A stretch of 64,000 nt of DNA from Chryseobacterium sp. 7 (lineage in GTDB: Bacteria > Bacteroidota > Bacteroidia > Flavobacteriales > Weeksellaceae). The notes beneath the pieces are model-generated. The model searched no databases. It was not told the DNA's origin and saw only the letters and a list, made by a program, of their open reading frames with translations. The DNA is taken from positions 372,001 to 436,000 of the forward strand of contig NZ_RCCA01000001.1 in the NCBI RefSeq assembly GCF_003663845.1, given 5' to 3'. The stretch's first letter is position 1, and each line of letters opens with the position of its first letter. Positions 35,946 through 45,082 of the stretch are shown piece by piece. The translations under genes and the position numbers were made by a program.

Positions 35946-37748
35946 TCATTGTGTGTTTATTCCGTTAAATTCTGCCTGCTTTATTGCCCAGGCAATCATA
36001 TTGGCAAAGAGGATGGAATTCTGAACCTGCATCCCTCCTGTTGTATATCCGTTTCCGGCGTATCCGTAAGCTGATTTCTGAACCGGAAAATACCCTCCTG
36101 TGCTGGGTGCTACAAAAGGCTCAATAGTATTACTTGCATATTGATTTCCATTAGCATTTTCGTTACTTAAAAAGCCACCGTCACCAAACCAGATAAAGTT
36201 TAAGCTAGTATTTCTTAACCCTGAAATTCCAGTTCTGGTAGTTGTACTGTTGATAGGCTGCGCATAGCTGTAAGGAACAAAACCACTTGTCAATCCTGAC
36301 ATGTTTACAGTTGTAGAAGCATCCTCACCCCAGTTTTTCCCCCTTACATCTCCAAAAGGCCCGTTAAGGATAGGATCATCAGTATTGGTAAGAGCATACA
36401 CAGAACCTGCACCTGCTCCATAAGAGGCAGAAATAGTAGGATCAGAGAATATTCCTCTGAATAAATTCTGTGCAGTCCCTGTATCATCTGTCAGAGCAAT
36501 GACAACTCCTTTTTTATTAAGATAAGAAGCAATATAACCGGCATCTGTAGCATTAGGTGTATAGTTGTAACCAATAACAACAATATCCGGCTTATTATTC
36601 AGAGCAGTCTGAAGGGCTGTTGATGAAGGGGAATTTCCTAAAGAAGTATGGGTAAAACCTTCATATTTAACAATACTGGAAGCAGTGGTACCGAAATTTG
36701 TCGGAGAATCCATCAGACTTCTTGAGGGACCAGTATATGCGCTATACCCGTAAGCTGTTTCCAGTCCGATATGGAGAACCGTTTTCTTAGGAATAACAAC
36801 CACTACATTTACAGAACAAGTGGTAGATACACCTCCCTGGCTGTCAGAAGTAATCGTAATTGTTTTCACCGATGTAGAGGTTGGCGTTCCTGTTCCTCCT
36901 AATGTTATATTCTGATTTCCTGTAGCCGTAAATGTTCCTGATCCGCTGAAAGAAATTCCATCCACCGTATTGGTAGTAATAGTATAGCTTCCCAATGTTG
37001 CAACATTCACAGGTAAAGTAATGGTATTGGAAGCAGTAAGTGCAGTTCCTACTTTGTAAACACCATTTACTGTTGCACTACCACAACTCATAGTATATGA
37101 TCCTGCAGGGCTTAGTACAGCAATAGAAATAGCGGGTGTACAGGTAACAGCAGCGCCGTTTGCTTCCAGTGACACATTATCTGTCTGGATATTCACAGGT
37201 GTTCCCTGCCCCGGAATCTGTACTGTTTGTGTTCCGGTATTAAGAAATACGCCGGTTCCATAGAAGTTATATCCGTTTGTAGTAGTACCCGAAATGGTAT
37301 AATTACCTGGTTTCGTTACGTTAACAGCAATGCTCAGATAATTTGAATTGGTAAGTTCTTTACCTTTCACATAGCTTCCCATTGCTTTGGAAGTAGAGCA
37401 GTCTATCGTAAAAACAGATTTACCCATTTGTCCGCAGACACTTTTCCATTCGTTATCTGCAAGGCTCCAGTAATTGATACAATCTTCAGTTGTGTTGTAA
37501 ATGGTCAAGCCATCATCTTTAGACTGGTTGATTGTAATAGCATTTCGTTGTGCTTCAGTTAATCTTGGAATTAGTATTCCTTTGTTGTTATTTCCTGAAA
37601 CAACATCCAGAACGGAATTAGAATTGGGCGCTGAAGTATTAATCCCTACTGCACCATTATTGGTTTGAGAAAAAGATTTTCCAAAAATAAAAAGCATTGC
37701 GATAAGCAAAACTTTGATTGGAGGCATTGTAAATTTTGTTTCCATCAT
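35946..37748 (-). CDS. Large exported protein with surface-repeat modules
   Basis: A 600-residue exported protein; the signal peptide ends GKSFSQ. It opens with AVGINTSAPNSNSVLDV, a module common at the start of Bacteroidota surface proteins. Two beta repeats of about 100 residues follow, one with GNYTISGTTTNGYNFYGTG and one with GSYTITTNTVDGISFSGSG. The last 270 residues look like a Rossmann/amidotransferase-like domain (TVLHIGLETAYGYS, PDIVVIGYNYTP, GVVIALTDDTG). No type IX sorting tail is visible. A frame extends to 37853, but the -7 box at 37806-37813 rules out that start, so ATG 37748 is used. Confidence 0.72.
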   Translation of the reverse strand: MMETKFTMPPIKVLLIAMLFIFGKSFSQTNNGAVGINTSAPNSNSVLDVVSGNNNKGILIPRLTEAQRNAITINQSKDDGLTIYNTTEDCINYWSLADNEWKSVCGQMGKSVFTIDCSTSKAMGSYVKGKELTNSNYLSIAVNVTKPGNYTISGTTTNGYNFYGTGVFLNTGTQTVQIPGQGTPVNIQTDNVSLEANGAAVTCTPAISIAVLSPAGSYTMSCGSATVNGVYKVGTALTASNTITLPVNVATLGSYTITTNTVDGISFSGSGTFTATGNQNITLGGTGTPTSTSVKTITITSDSQGGVSTTCSVNVVVVIPKKTVLHIGLETAYGYSAYTGPSRSLMDSPTNFGTTASSIVKYEGFTHTSLGNSPSSTALQTALNNKPDIVVIGYNYTPNATDAGYIASYLNKKGVVIALTDDTGTAQNLFRGIFSDPTISASYGAGAGSVYALTNTDDPILNGPFGDVRGKNWGEDASTTVNMSGLTSGFVPYSYAQPINSTTTRTGISGLRNTSLNFIWFGDGGFLSNENANGNQYASNTIEPFVAPSTGGYFPVQKSAYGYAGNGYTTGGMQVQNSILFANMIAWAIKQAEFNGINTQ

Positions 37749-37805
37749 TGTATATGTTATAATTGTTTGATAATTAAAATTTTTAATCAGATCATTTAAC
37801 AGGCA

Positions 37806-37813
37806 CAAAATTA
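37806..37813 (-). promoter_or_regulatory. -7 box of the exported-protein gene
   Basis: On the minus strand TAATTTTG fits TAnnTTTG. It lies 57 bases before ATG 37748 and 32 bases from a palindromic site at 37846-37877. Confidence 0.55.
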
Positions 37814-37845
37814 TCAACGATAGGCTATTATAAATTAATTTTCCG

Positions 37846-37877
37846 ATACGCAATACTACTCACGCGTAGTAAAACTC
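37846..37877. promoter_or_regulatory. Putative operator, copy B of a shared 32-bp site
   Basis: A 32-bp block beginning ATACGCAATACTAC and ending AAAACTC, with inverted arms ACTAC / GTAGT. It matches the block at 40195-40226 at 26 of 32 positions and has the same distance to its -7 box. Binding of a regulator is inferred. Confidence 0.6.
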
Positions 37878-38046
37878 ACAAAACACCAGCAACTTACATT
37901 TATTTAAAAGCACAAATAAAAAGTTGAGTTATTTAAAATAACTCAACCATAAATTCAAAAATAAAAATCAAATCAATAAAAAACTTATCATTGATCAATT
38001 ATATCAAAAAATAATATTACTAAATTAAATAAAATGCAATTTTAAT

Positions 38047-38367
38047 TTATGAATTGAAAATAGTTTTCCATTTGGCAATGGTATTCCGGCTTATTTTAAA
38101 CTGTTTACCCAACTGAAGATTGTTGAGCCCATTCTGTTTCTGATATTTTAGAATTTTCAAAATAGATTCCTTATCATAGGAACGAAGCCTTTGATTATTA
38201 AACCCAACGGTATATTCAGGTTCTCCAAAAATCAGTTGATTAAACTTAAGAATATCAAAAGCCGAATGCAGTGTTTCCAGTTTAAGCCTGATGGCAGCAT
38301 CTATTAATTTTTCAGGAAACTTTTCTTCAAGAATGTCTGTGTAAATCTGTTTGTAATCAGGGATCAT
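38047..38367 (-). CDS. Small helix-turn-helix protein (transposase-like)
   Basis: A 106-residue protein. The N-terminal half is helical (FPEKLIDAAIRLKLETLHSA); the C-terminal part is a helix-turn-helix (LQLGKQFKISRNTIAKWKTIF) of the type found in transposase OrfA and related regulators. It starts one base after the upstream HTH gene ends, so the two are a unit. No catalytic DDE part and no terminal inverted repeats are seen, so a mobile element is not supported. Confidence 0.7.
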   Translation of the reverse strand: MIPDYKQIYTDILEEKFPEKLIDAAIRLKLETLHSAFDILKFNQLIFGEPEYTVGFNNQRLRSYDKESILKILKYQKQNGLNNLQLGKQFKISRNTIAKWKTIFNS

Positions 38368-38368
38368 G

Positions 38369-38782
38369 TTATAGTTTTTTCATCCATTTGTATAAAGTTG
38401 TTTTTGGGATTTTATACCTTTCTACAACGTCATTGGCTGTCATTGTTCCGTTTTTTATTTTTTCCAGGATAAAATCCTTTACCTCCTGTGTATAAATGCT
38501 TTTCCTGAAAACAAGAGAATTTCCCTTCTGTCTGAGTGCATTGTCCATTCTGGACTGTGGGGAATACAAAATGAGATGTCCGGTATAAAATCTAAAGAAA
38601 TCAAATCTTAAGAGTTTACACCACTTCATCAGGATGTCTGTATCCATGCTTTTTACATGGTACATCTTTTCTATATCACCCTCTGTACTCCCAAAAAATC
38701 TGCAGATTCTTTCTATTGAAATCTGATGCTCTTCCACTTTTGATCTGATCAGGCTTCCAATATGAATGTTCTTAATATTCAT
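38369..38782 (-). CDS. Small HTH protein (transposase-like)
   Basis: A 137-residue protein with an N-terminal segment (SLIRSKVEEHQISIERIC, resembling a Cro-like helix pair), a middle part (LMKWCKLLRFDFFRFY) and a C-terminal helix-turn-helix (NDVVERYKIPKTTLYKWMKKL). The start ATG 38782 is chosen because the longer frame to 38821 has no typical start region. Together with the next gene it looks like a two-protein regulator or a relic of an OrfA-type transposase. Confidence 0.68.
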   Translation of the reverse strand: MNIKNIHIGSLIRSKVEEHQISIERICRFFGSTEGDIEKMYHVKSMDTDILMKWCKLLRFDFFRFYTGHLILYSPQSRMDNALRQKGNSLVFRKSIYTQEVKDFILEKIKNGTMTANDVVERYKIPKTTLYKWMKKL

Positions 38783-38879
38783 CACAATATTTTTAAGTAA
38801 AAATATCGACAAGAAACTCAAAAAATACCATCAGACACTACTCAACACTACGTATAAGTAATAAAAATCGGAATTTTGT

Positions 38880-39872
38880 TTAAATTTTAATGAGAAAGCT
38901 ATTGATATTGATCTCTGAGGAAATATTCAGCTTTTTCCGGATCCTGTATTTTTTACTTTCCACAGCCCGAATACTGTTATTGGTACACTGTGCAATCTTC
39001 TTGGTATCAAAATCAAGCTTCATCAATGCACAGAAATACAATTCGGAATGGATAAGATTAGGATTTATTTTCAAAATACCGGGGATAAAATGTGGAAAAA
39101 ACACCTGAAATTTCTCAAAAAACATAGGCGAATTGCTATCTGCTAAATTTAAAATCTCCTGAATATTTTCTTCTGAAAGGTGGTTGATCAGCATTTGGTG
39201 CTTCATGAGTTCCGTATTCGTTTTCACCAGATCTTTGATGGTAGAATCTTTTTCCTTTTTATCTGAAATTAATCCATGAATAAGCGCATCTTTCTGGGTA
39301 ATAAAAACAATATCCATAAGAAAAGAGGCTACGGAAAACAAGATATTCAGCAGCTTTATGGTTTTAAAGTCCTCTTTTTCTATATATCTGCTCTTAGGAA
39401 GAAAATTAAAATCAAAGTAAAGGCATGCAATAAAGTTAATACTGATGATGAAAGTAATAAGGAAAATAGCAAAAGTATCTTTTTTATAATTCAGAAAGAA
39501 TGGCAGGGCAAATAAAAGGCAAAAATAAAAATACTCTACACCAGCATTTTTGTAGGTATAAATATTAAAAAAATTCACTATAAAAGTCAGCAGTACAAAT
39601 ACAAAGATGACAAATCCTTTCAATATATTTCTGAATCGTTTTGTTTTCCCCTTTATTGCCATTAAAAGCAACCAAAAAAAAGTAATGACAGTAAGAAAGA
39701 TTGAGATCAACGTATCTCCGAAAAAAGTAATAATAAAAATAGAATAAAACAGAAATATGAAAAACAATAAAAGGAGATAACGGTTAATAAGATGAAGATA
39801 ATTACTTTCGAAATCATCATCTATATTCTCCGCTTCGTTGTTGATCACTTTAAAGAAAAACTTATAAATCAT
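38880..39872 (-). CDS. Membrane-anchored LuxR-type transcription regulator
   Basis: A 330-residue protein with six to seven hydrophobic helices in residues 25-200 (LLLLFFIFLFYSIFIITFF, FRNILKGFVIFVFVLLTF, and others). A coiled linker (STIKDLVKTNTELMKHQ) leads to a C-terminal LuxR/GerE-type helix-turn-helix (LIHSELYFCALMKLDFDT, KKIAQCTNNSIRAVESKKYRIRKKL). This is a one-component membrane sensor of a kind common in flavobacteria. Its ligand is unknown. It is the obvious candidate regulator for the shared 32-bp site. Confidence 0.8.
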   Translation of the reverse strand: MIYKFFFKVINNEAENIDDDFESNYLHLINRYLLLLFFIFLFYSIFIITFFGDTLISIFLTVITFFWLLLMAIKGKTKRFRNILKGFVIFVFVLLTFIVNFFNIYTYKNAGVEYFYFCLLFALPFFLNYKKDTFAIFLITFIISINFIACLYFDFNFLPKSRYIEKEDFKTIKLLNILFSVASFLMDIVFITQKDALIHGLISDKKEKDSTIKDLVKTNTELMKHQMLINHLSEENIQEILNLADSNSPMFFEKFQVFFPHFIPGILKINPNLIHSELYFCALMKLDFDTKKIAQCTNNSIRAVESKKYRIRKKLNISSEININSFLIKI

Positions 39873-40155
39873 CTTGTTGTTGTTTTTTGTGCTTACACAA
39901 GCTTAAGTTGGCATTTGTACTTCCGAAAGTATAAATTCCCCTATATTAACAGCCCTTCATGCAAATAAAAACTTACAAAACGAAATATGTCAGTACTTTT
40001 CCAGCATTAAAAAGGGTATGATTAAGGTGTTTTTCTAGTTCTAATTTACTAAAAATCAACATTAAAATTATCAAATAAAATACCATTCCTGATAAAATTT
40101 AATAATTGCTTATCTCATATCACCTAAAAAGCGAAAGCTTGTGTTTTTAAGCATG

Positions 40156-40163
40156 CAAAAATA
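40156..40163 (-). promoter_or_regulatory. -7 box upstream of the LuxR-type gene
   Basis: TATTTTTG on the minus strand. It is 31 bases from operator copy A, the same arrangement as at 37806-37877. Confidence 0.5.
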
Positions 40164-40194
40164 TTGATCTCAACGGAATATTATGAATCTTCTT

Positions 40195-40226
40195 ATACGC
40201 AATATTACGCGTGCGTAATTAAACTC
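40195..40226. promoter_or_regulatory. Putative operator, copy A of a shared 32-bp site
   Basis: A block beginning ATACGCAATATTAC that contains a perfect inverted repeat (ATTACGC, 2 bases, GCGTAAT) and ends TAAACTC. It matches copy B at 37846-37877 at 26 of 32 positions. Confidence 0.6.
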
Positions 40227-40260
40227 GAACAACAAAATATACTCATTAATCCAAAATAAA

Positions 40261-40285
40261 AAAGAGAGCTTTTATAGCTCTCTTT
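40261..40285 (-). terminator. Terminator of the cdsA-psd unit
   Basis: AAAGAGAGCT / AGCTCTCTTT hairpin with a 5-base loop and T-run on the minus strand. Confidence 0.78.
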
Positions 40286-40310
40286 TGATTTTTATATACG
40301 ATAAAGAATA

Positions 40311-40967
40311 TTAATTTTCTTTCAGTTTGGCAATAATATCTTCACCTCCTTTTGTAATATCCCCGATCTTGCAGATGATTTCCGTATCCAAAGGCAAGAA
40401 TACATCCATTCTGGACCCGAATTTAATAAATCCGAACTCATGTCCCGCTTTTGCATTATCTCCTTCATTACAGTAGAAAACAATCCTTCTGGCCACATAT
40501 CCTGCAATCTGTCTGAAGACTACTTTATGATTCGTCATTGTTTGCACTGCAACAGTAGTTCTTTCGTTCTCTGTAGAAGATTTTTCATGCCATGCTACAA
40601 GATATTTTCCAGGGTGGTATTTCTTGTAAATAACCTCTCCGGAAACCGGATATCTACAAATGTGCACATTCAGTGGAGACATAAAAATAGAAACCTGAAT
40701 AGCTTTTCCTTTTATAAATTCGTCTTCATCCACTTCTTTAATCATTACCACTTTTCCATCTACCGGAGCTATAACGTTTTCTTTATGCTCCAGAATACTA
40801 CGATCCGGAACTCTGAAAAACCAGAAAACTAAACCATAAATAACTAATAATGGGATGATGATCAGCAGGGACCATATTTTAAGGAAATAAATTGCTAAAG
40901 CACCCAGAATAATAAAAGCCAGGGTTGCAACGGTAATTGTTCCTTTTGATTCTCTATGTAATTTCAT
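40311..40967 (-). CDS. psd: Phosphatidylserine decarboxylase
   Basis: Psd decarboxylates phosphatidylserine to phosphatidylethanolamine at the inner membrane. The 218-residue proenzyme has the short (PSD-A type) form: a hydrophobic N terminus (10-51), VIAPVDGKVV, MSPLNVHICRYP, and the self-cleavage site Gly184-Ser185 in IKFGSRMDVF, where the pyruvoyl group forms. It lies four bases after cdsA, so phospholipid head-group synthesis genes form one unit. Confidence 0.94.
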   Translation of the reverse strand: MKLHRESKGTITVATLAFIILGALAIYFLKIWSLLIIIPLLVIYGLVFWFFRVPDRSILEHKENVIAPVDGKVVMIKEVDEDEFIKGKAIQVSIFMSPLNVHICRYPVSGEVIYKKYHPGKYLVAWHEKSSTENERTTVAVQTMTNHKVVFRQIAGYVARRIVFYCNEGDNAKAGHEFGFIKFGSRMDVFLPLDTEIICKIGDITKGGEDIIAKLKEN

Positions 40968-40971
40968 GAGA

Positions 40972-41844
40972 CTAAATAAATTTTTCTAAAATAAAGTACA
41001 AATATACAACAGGAACGCAGATAATAAAACTATCCAGCCTGTCTAAAACTCCGCCATGTCCAGGAATGATGTTTCCACTGTCCTTCACACCGAAATTTCT
41101 TTTCAATTGGCTCTCCACCAAATCACCTAGCGGAGCAAAAGCGGCTACCAGAAATCCTACGACCATCCAGTTTCCTCTCAGCTCTGGCTGATAATGTTCT
41201 ATAAAATAAGATAACACTAATGTTAATACCACACCTCCCGCATATCCTTCCCAGGTTTTCTTAGGAGAAATTTTAGGAGCCATTTTATGTTTTCCTAAGA
41301 ACTTTCCTACCAGATAAGCAAAGGTATCACTACTCCAGATCAGGATAAACAGAAACAGCACCTCAAGAGAGAAACTTTCTGAATAGCTGGAGAACTTTGG
41401 AAGTCCTAATGCAAAACTAAACGGAAGCGCGACGTAGATAACTGTAAAAATAAGTTTTCCACTGTCGAAGTATAATTCGTTGGGATATTTGAATAAAGTA
41501 ACCACAGCAATTCCAATGAGCGCCAGCGCCAGTATTTCACTCAGCCTGAAATCAAAAAAGAAATCGTGATTAAAATATCTTTTGGAAAACATGTAGAATA
41601 TAAAAATGACCAGCGGATACACTACCCATTTTTCATACCCGTTTCCAAACTTCATGATTTTGACGCACTCCCATGTTCCCACAATCAGCAGCAAGCTCAT
41701 TAACCCATGATAAAGATACTGTTGCTTGGCAAGACCAGGGGCAATACTGTTCAGCAGCTGTGCTCCCAATGGAGTAGAACAAAGAATAATGATGGCTACA
41801 TAAACGATACCTGATACGGTTCTTTGAATGAGATTTTTGTCCAA
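40972..41844 (-). CDS. cdsA: Phosphatidate cytidylyltransferase
   Basis: CdsA makes CDP-diacylglycerol from phosphatidate and CTP. The 290-residue polytopic protein shows SPKKTWEGYAGG, GDLVESQLKRNFGVKDSGN and the family signature PGHGGVLDRLDS near the C terminus. It is followed by psd. Length is typical. Confidence 0.95.
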   Translation of the reverse strand: MDKNLIQRTVSGIVYVAIIILCSTPLGAQLLNSIAPGLAKQQYLYHGLMSLLLIVGTWECVKIMKFGNGYEKWVVYPLVIFIFYMFSKRYFNHDFFFDFRLSEILALALIGIAVVTLFKYPNELYFDSGKLIFTVIYVALPFSFALGLPKFSSYSESFSLEVLFLFILIWSSDTFAYLVGKFLGKHKMAPKISPKKTWEGYAGGVVLTLVLSYFIEHYQPELRGNWMVVGFLVAAFAPLGDLVESQLKRNFGVKDSGNIIPGHGGVLDRLDSFIICVPVVYLYFILEKFI

Positions 41845-41868
41845 GATGTAAAATTTTGAGGTGGTTGC

Positions 41869-42450
41869 TTAATCTTCAAGCAGCAATAAAAATAATTTTG
41901 TATTGGAATTGGAAGAACTGTCCATTTTAGACTGGCTTCCGCTGATGGAAGTAAGGTTCTTGATATTTCCGTTTCTTTTTATTTTCCCCATAGCATCATT
42001 CAGGTTGTTTACAATCTGAGAAACATTGGCAATGATGATAATTCTATCAGGAAGCCTTGAAGAATGATAATGAAGAATATTATTATGCGAAAGCATGATT
42101 CTGCCATCATAGGCAATCAGGTATTCACAGGTGATGAATGCGGCGTCATTAGACGGCTGAAGTTCTGAAGTATAGGTAGACTTCACAACGTTCAAAAAGT
42201 TCTGAAGTTCTTTATCCCAACAGAAAAGGTTATGGATACCTTCAATTTTGATAATCTGATTTAAAGTTTGTAGAGCCTCCGCTTCATCTGCACAATAATT
42301 AAAAAATCCCCCCGAATGCGTAAATAATTGCGCAAACTTATAGTCAAGATCCGCATTTTTCAGCGAATCCCCAAGCTTCTCCAGGCTCTGTTTGTCCTCT
42401 TCTTCAGGCTGGTTGGTAAGTTTGCTTACAATCCTCTTGAATAAATTCAA
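41869..42450 (-). CDS. LUD domain protein
   Basis: A 193-residue protein with the LutC/YkgG-type fold of the LUD family (CWDKELQNFL, DAAFITCEYLIAYDGRIML, PDRIIIIANVSQIVNNL), a fold related to ISOCOT enzymes. Members are known from lactate utilisation complexes, but the lutAB partners are absent here. It sits between ftsH and cdsA, a gene order I associate with flavobacteria. A terminator separates it from ftsH and it has its own -7 box. Confidence 0.82.
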   Translation of the reverse strand: MNLFKRIVSKLTNQPEEEDKQSLEKLGDSLKNADLDYKFAQLFTHSGGFFNYCADEAEALQTLNQIIKIEGIHNLFCWDKELQNFLNVVKSTYTSELQPSNDAAFITCEYLIAYDGRIMLSHNNILHYHSSRLPDRIIIIANVSQIVNNLNDAMGKIKRNGNIKNLTSISGSQSKMDSSSNSNTKLFLLLLED

Positions 42451-42477
42451 CTTAATCTATTTTTAGTCAACTTTATA

Positions 42478-42485
42478 CAAAAATA
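42478..42485 (-). promoter_or_regulatory. -7 box of the LUD-cdsA-psd unit
   Basis: TATTTTTG on the minus strand. TTG triplets (minus strand) lie 12 and 22 bases upstream, the second within the accepted range. Confidence 0.5.
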
Positions 42486-42532
42486 GAAAATAAATTACAA
42501 TAGTGTCCAAAATATCTCCTTAAATATGAAAA

Positions 42533-42560
42533 AACCTGACAATTTTCGAGGTTGCCAGGT
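42533..42560 (-). terminator. Terminator of ftsH
   Basis: ACCTGGCAA / TTGTCAGGT hairpin (one mismatch) with a T-run on the minus strand, 26 bases beyond the ftsH stop codon. Confidence 0.72.
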
Positions 42561-42586
42561 CTTTGTAATATTTATTTTTGAGAGTC

Positions 42587-44608
42587 TTAAAGCTGTGTCG
42601 GGCTTTCTGGAGCCTGTATTTCGCTTTCTTCTTCTTTTTCTTTGATGTGAGGTGTTTCCACTACTACCGGCTGATCTTTTTCAGGGATTGTATTGGTAAC
42701 AGGCTTCTCTGTCAATTCAGGATCCCATGCTCTTTTTCCGAATATTTCTTCTAAGTCTTCACGGAAGATCACTTCTTTTTCTAACAGTTTACTTGCTAAA
42801 GCATCCAGCTTGTCTTTATTATCAGCAAGGATTCTTACTGCTCTCTCATATTGGTTTTCAATAATCAATTTGATCTCTGCATCAATTTTGGTAGCCGTTT
42901 CTTCAGAATATGGTTTCCCGAAATTGTATTCAGACTGGCCTGAACTGTCATAGTAAGAAATGTTACCAATGTTCGGGCTTAATCCGTAGATGGTCACCAT
43001 TGCCTGAGCTCTCTTCGTTACTGTTTCCAGGTCAGAAAGTGCTCCTGTGGAAATATTATTGAAGATCACCTGCTCTGCAGCTCTACCTCCCAATGTTGCA
43101 CACATTTCGTCCAACATCTGCTCTGTAGTGGTAAGCTGTCTTTCTTCAGGAAGATACCAAGCCGCTCCTAATGAACGTCCTCTCGGAACAATCGTCACTT
43201 TTAAAAGTGGAGATGCATGTTCTACCAACCATGAGATGGTAGCGTGACCTGCTTCATGGTAAGCCACTCTTCTTTTTTCAGAAGGTTTGATTGCTTTATT
43301 TTTCTTCTCAAGACCACCAATGATTCTGTCTACAGCATCAAGGAAATCCTGTTTTGTTACCGAAGTATGGTTATTTCTTGCTGCGATAAGCGCTGCTTCG
43401 TTACAAACGTTGGCAATATCCGCTCCACTGAATCCAGGAGTCTGTTTTGCAAGAAACTCTCTGTCTACATTATCATCAAGCTTGATCTTTTTCAGATGAA
43501 CATCAAAGATCTGTCTTCTTTCGTGAAGTTCCGGAAGATCTACATAAATAGAACGGTCAAAACGTCCTGCTCTCATCAAAGCTTTATCAAGGATATCTGC
43601 TCTGTTGGTTGCTGCCATTACAATAACGTTGGTATCTGTTCCGAAACCATCCATTTCAGTAAGAAGCTGGTTCAATGTATTTTCTCTTTCGTCATTTCCG
43701 CCGGAGAAATTATTTTTTCCTCTTGCCCGTCCAATGGCATCAATCTCATCAATAAAGATAATTGCCGGAGATTTTGCTTTTGCCTGAGCAAAAAGGTCTC
43801 TTACTCTGGAAGCTCCTACCCCAACAAACATTTCAACGAAATCTGACCCTGAAAGTGAGAAAAACGGAACTTTAGCTTCCCCAGCAACAGCTTTTGCCAA
43901 TAAGGTCTTACCTGTTCCCGGAGGCCCTACTAAAAGAACTCCTTTAGGAATTTTACCTCCTAATTTTGTATATTTTTCAGAGTTTTTCAAGAAATCTACT
44001 ACCTCCTGAACTTCTTCTTTAGCACCTTCCAATCCTGCAACATCTTTAAATGTTACCTGAATTCTTTCTTTTTCGTCGAAAAGCTTCGCTTTAGATTTTC
44101 CGATAGAGAAGATCTGTCCGCCAGGACCTCCGCCACCGCCCATCTTTCTGAAAAGAAGGAAGTAGAATAATCCAAGAATGGAAATCCAAACCAACGCAGG
44201 AACTAAGATGTCCATTAGTGCGCTTTTGCCTGTTCCGTAATCTTTTGTTGTTTTAATAACCGGATTGCTGGCTTTAACCTGTTCAAATTTCTGAAGGAAA
44301 AGTTGAAGGTCTCCGTATTTCACAGAATAATCTGCTTTAGGAGCCATATCCAGGACAGAAAGAGGGTTATTTTCTTTACCGGTTTTGGAAACCATTGCTG
44401 ATTTCGCTTCTTTTGTTAGGAAAACATCAGCTTTCTCTATGTCTTTGTATATAATTATATTCTGGACTTTGCCCGCCTGCATTTCTCTAAAGAAACCATC
44501 TTCATCAATAGATTTTGCTGCATCACCTCCAAGGAAATTGGAGCCAAAGAAAAGCAAAAGAGCTATGATTGCAATTGGAAAGAACCAGTTGAATCCTTTA
44601 TTATTCAT
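42587..44608 (-). CDS. ftsH: ATP-dependent zinc metalloprotease FtsH
   Basis: FtsH degrades misfolded membrane proteins and regulators. The 673-residue protein has helices at about 8-23 and 135-153 with a periplasmic domain between. The AAA domain has Walker [10 protein letters not shown] (227-235), Walker [12 protein letters not shown] and the second region of homology ([22 protein letters not shown]). The zinc protease site is HEAGH at 451-455. The C-terminal 50 residues are Glu/Pro-rich. It lies 21 bases after rsfS. Confidence 0.97.
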   Translation of the reverse strand: MNNKGFNWFFPIAIIALLLFFGSNFLGGDAAKSIDEDGFFREMQAGKVQNIIIYKDIEKADVFLTKEAKSAMVSKTGKENNPLSVLDMAPKADYSVKYGDLQLFLQKFEQVKASNPVIKTTKDYGTGKSALMDILVPALVWISILGLFYFLLFRKMGGGGGPGGQIFSIGKSKAKLFDEKERIQVTFKDVAGLEGAKEEVQEVVDFLKNSEKYTKLGGKIPKGVLLVGPPGTGKTLLAKAVAGEAKVPFFSLSGSDFVEMFVGVGASRVRDLFAQAKAKSPAIIFIDEIDAIGRARGKNNFSGGNDERENTLNQLLTEMDGFGTDTNVIVMAATNRADILDKALMRAGRFDRSIYVDLPELHERRQIFDVHLKKIKLDDNVDREFLAKQTPGFSGADIANVCNEAALIAARNNHTSVTKQDFLDAVDRIIGGLEKKNKAIKPSEKRRVAYHEAGHATISWLVEHASPLLKVTIVPRGRSLGAAWYLPEERQLTTTEQMLDEMCATLGGRAAEQVIFNNISTGALSDLETVTKRAQAMVTIYGLSPNIGNISYYDSSGQSEYNFGKPYSEETATKIDAEIKLIIENQYERAVRILADNKDKLDALASKLLEKEVIFREDLEEIFGKRAWDPELTEKPVTNTIPEKDQPVVVETPHIKEKEEESEIQAPESPTQL

Positions 44609-44629
44609 TTAGACTTTTTAAATTTTTTA

Positions 44630-44995
44630 TTATTCATTTTCAATTTTGGTAATGACTGCGTCACCCCAAAGCTCTTCTATATCGTAGTACTCACGTACCT
44701 GTTTTTGGAATATATGAACCACCACTGAAACATAATCTACCAATACCCACATTGCATTTTCAGTCCCTTCTACGTGCCAAGGTCTGTCTTGCAGTTCGTT
44801 TCTTACTTTCTTCTCTACACTTCCCGCCAATGCAGATACCTGTGTATTTGAGTTTCCACTACATATCACGAACGTTTCTGCTACGGAGTTTTCGATGTTG
44901 GAAAGGTCAAAGATCATAATGTCTTCTCCTTTTACATCCTGGATAGCTTCAACGATTTTATCTATTAACGCTTGTTTTTCTGCTGTTTTATTCAT
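44630..44995 (-). CDS. rsfS: Ribosomal silencing factor RsfS
   Basis: RsfS binds ribosomal protein L14 and blocks subunit joining in slow growth. The 121-residue protein shows IVEAIQDVKGEDIMIFDLSN, FVICSGNSNTQVSALA, RPWHVEGTENAMWVLVDY and VVVHIFQKQVREYYDIEELWGDA. Length and motifs are standard for the Iojap family. It is the first gene of the rsfS-ftsH unit. Confidence 0.95.
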   Translation of the reverse strand: MNKTAEKQALIDKIVEAIQDVKGEDIMIFDLSNIENSVAETFVICSGNSNTQVSALAGSVEKKVRNELQDRPWHVEGTENAMWVLVDYVSVVVHIFQKQVREYYDIEELWGDAVITKIENE

Positions 44996-45015
44996 TAAAA
45001 AAATACTATAATCTG

Positions 45016-45023
45016 CAAATTTA
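45016..45023 (-). promoter_or_regulatory. -7 box of rsfS-ftsH
   Basis: TAAATTTG on the minus strand, about 20 bases before the rsfS ATG. Confidence 0.55.
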
Positions 45024-45082
45024 TTGTTTTTTCTTTACTTTACCCTTACTTTTACCCTCTTAATGTCTTAAAGTTTTCTTAA

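Larger units (their letters stand above)
39873..40310. other. 438-base intergenic region with promoter and operator
   Basis: No credible gene is present. It holds a -7 box, the operator copy A and the psd terminator (listed separately). Between 39873 and 40149 the sequence is AT-rich without a clear ORF; if the 40156-40163 box is used, this part is a leader of about 277 bases. Confidence 0.5.

Noticed and set aside
37749..37853. 35-residue N-terminal extension of the exported protein
   Set aside because: The -7 box at 37806-37813 lies inside it and the first codon is TTG; the signal peptide starts at 37748.
38047..38782. Complete insertion sequence
   Set aside because: No catalytic DDE gene, no terminal repeats or target duplication were found.
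43244..43846. 200-codon plus-strand frame inside ftsH
   Set aside because: Shadow of the strongly conserved AAA domain on the other strand.
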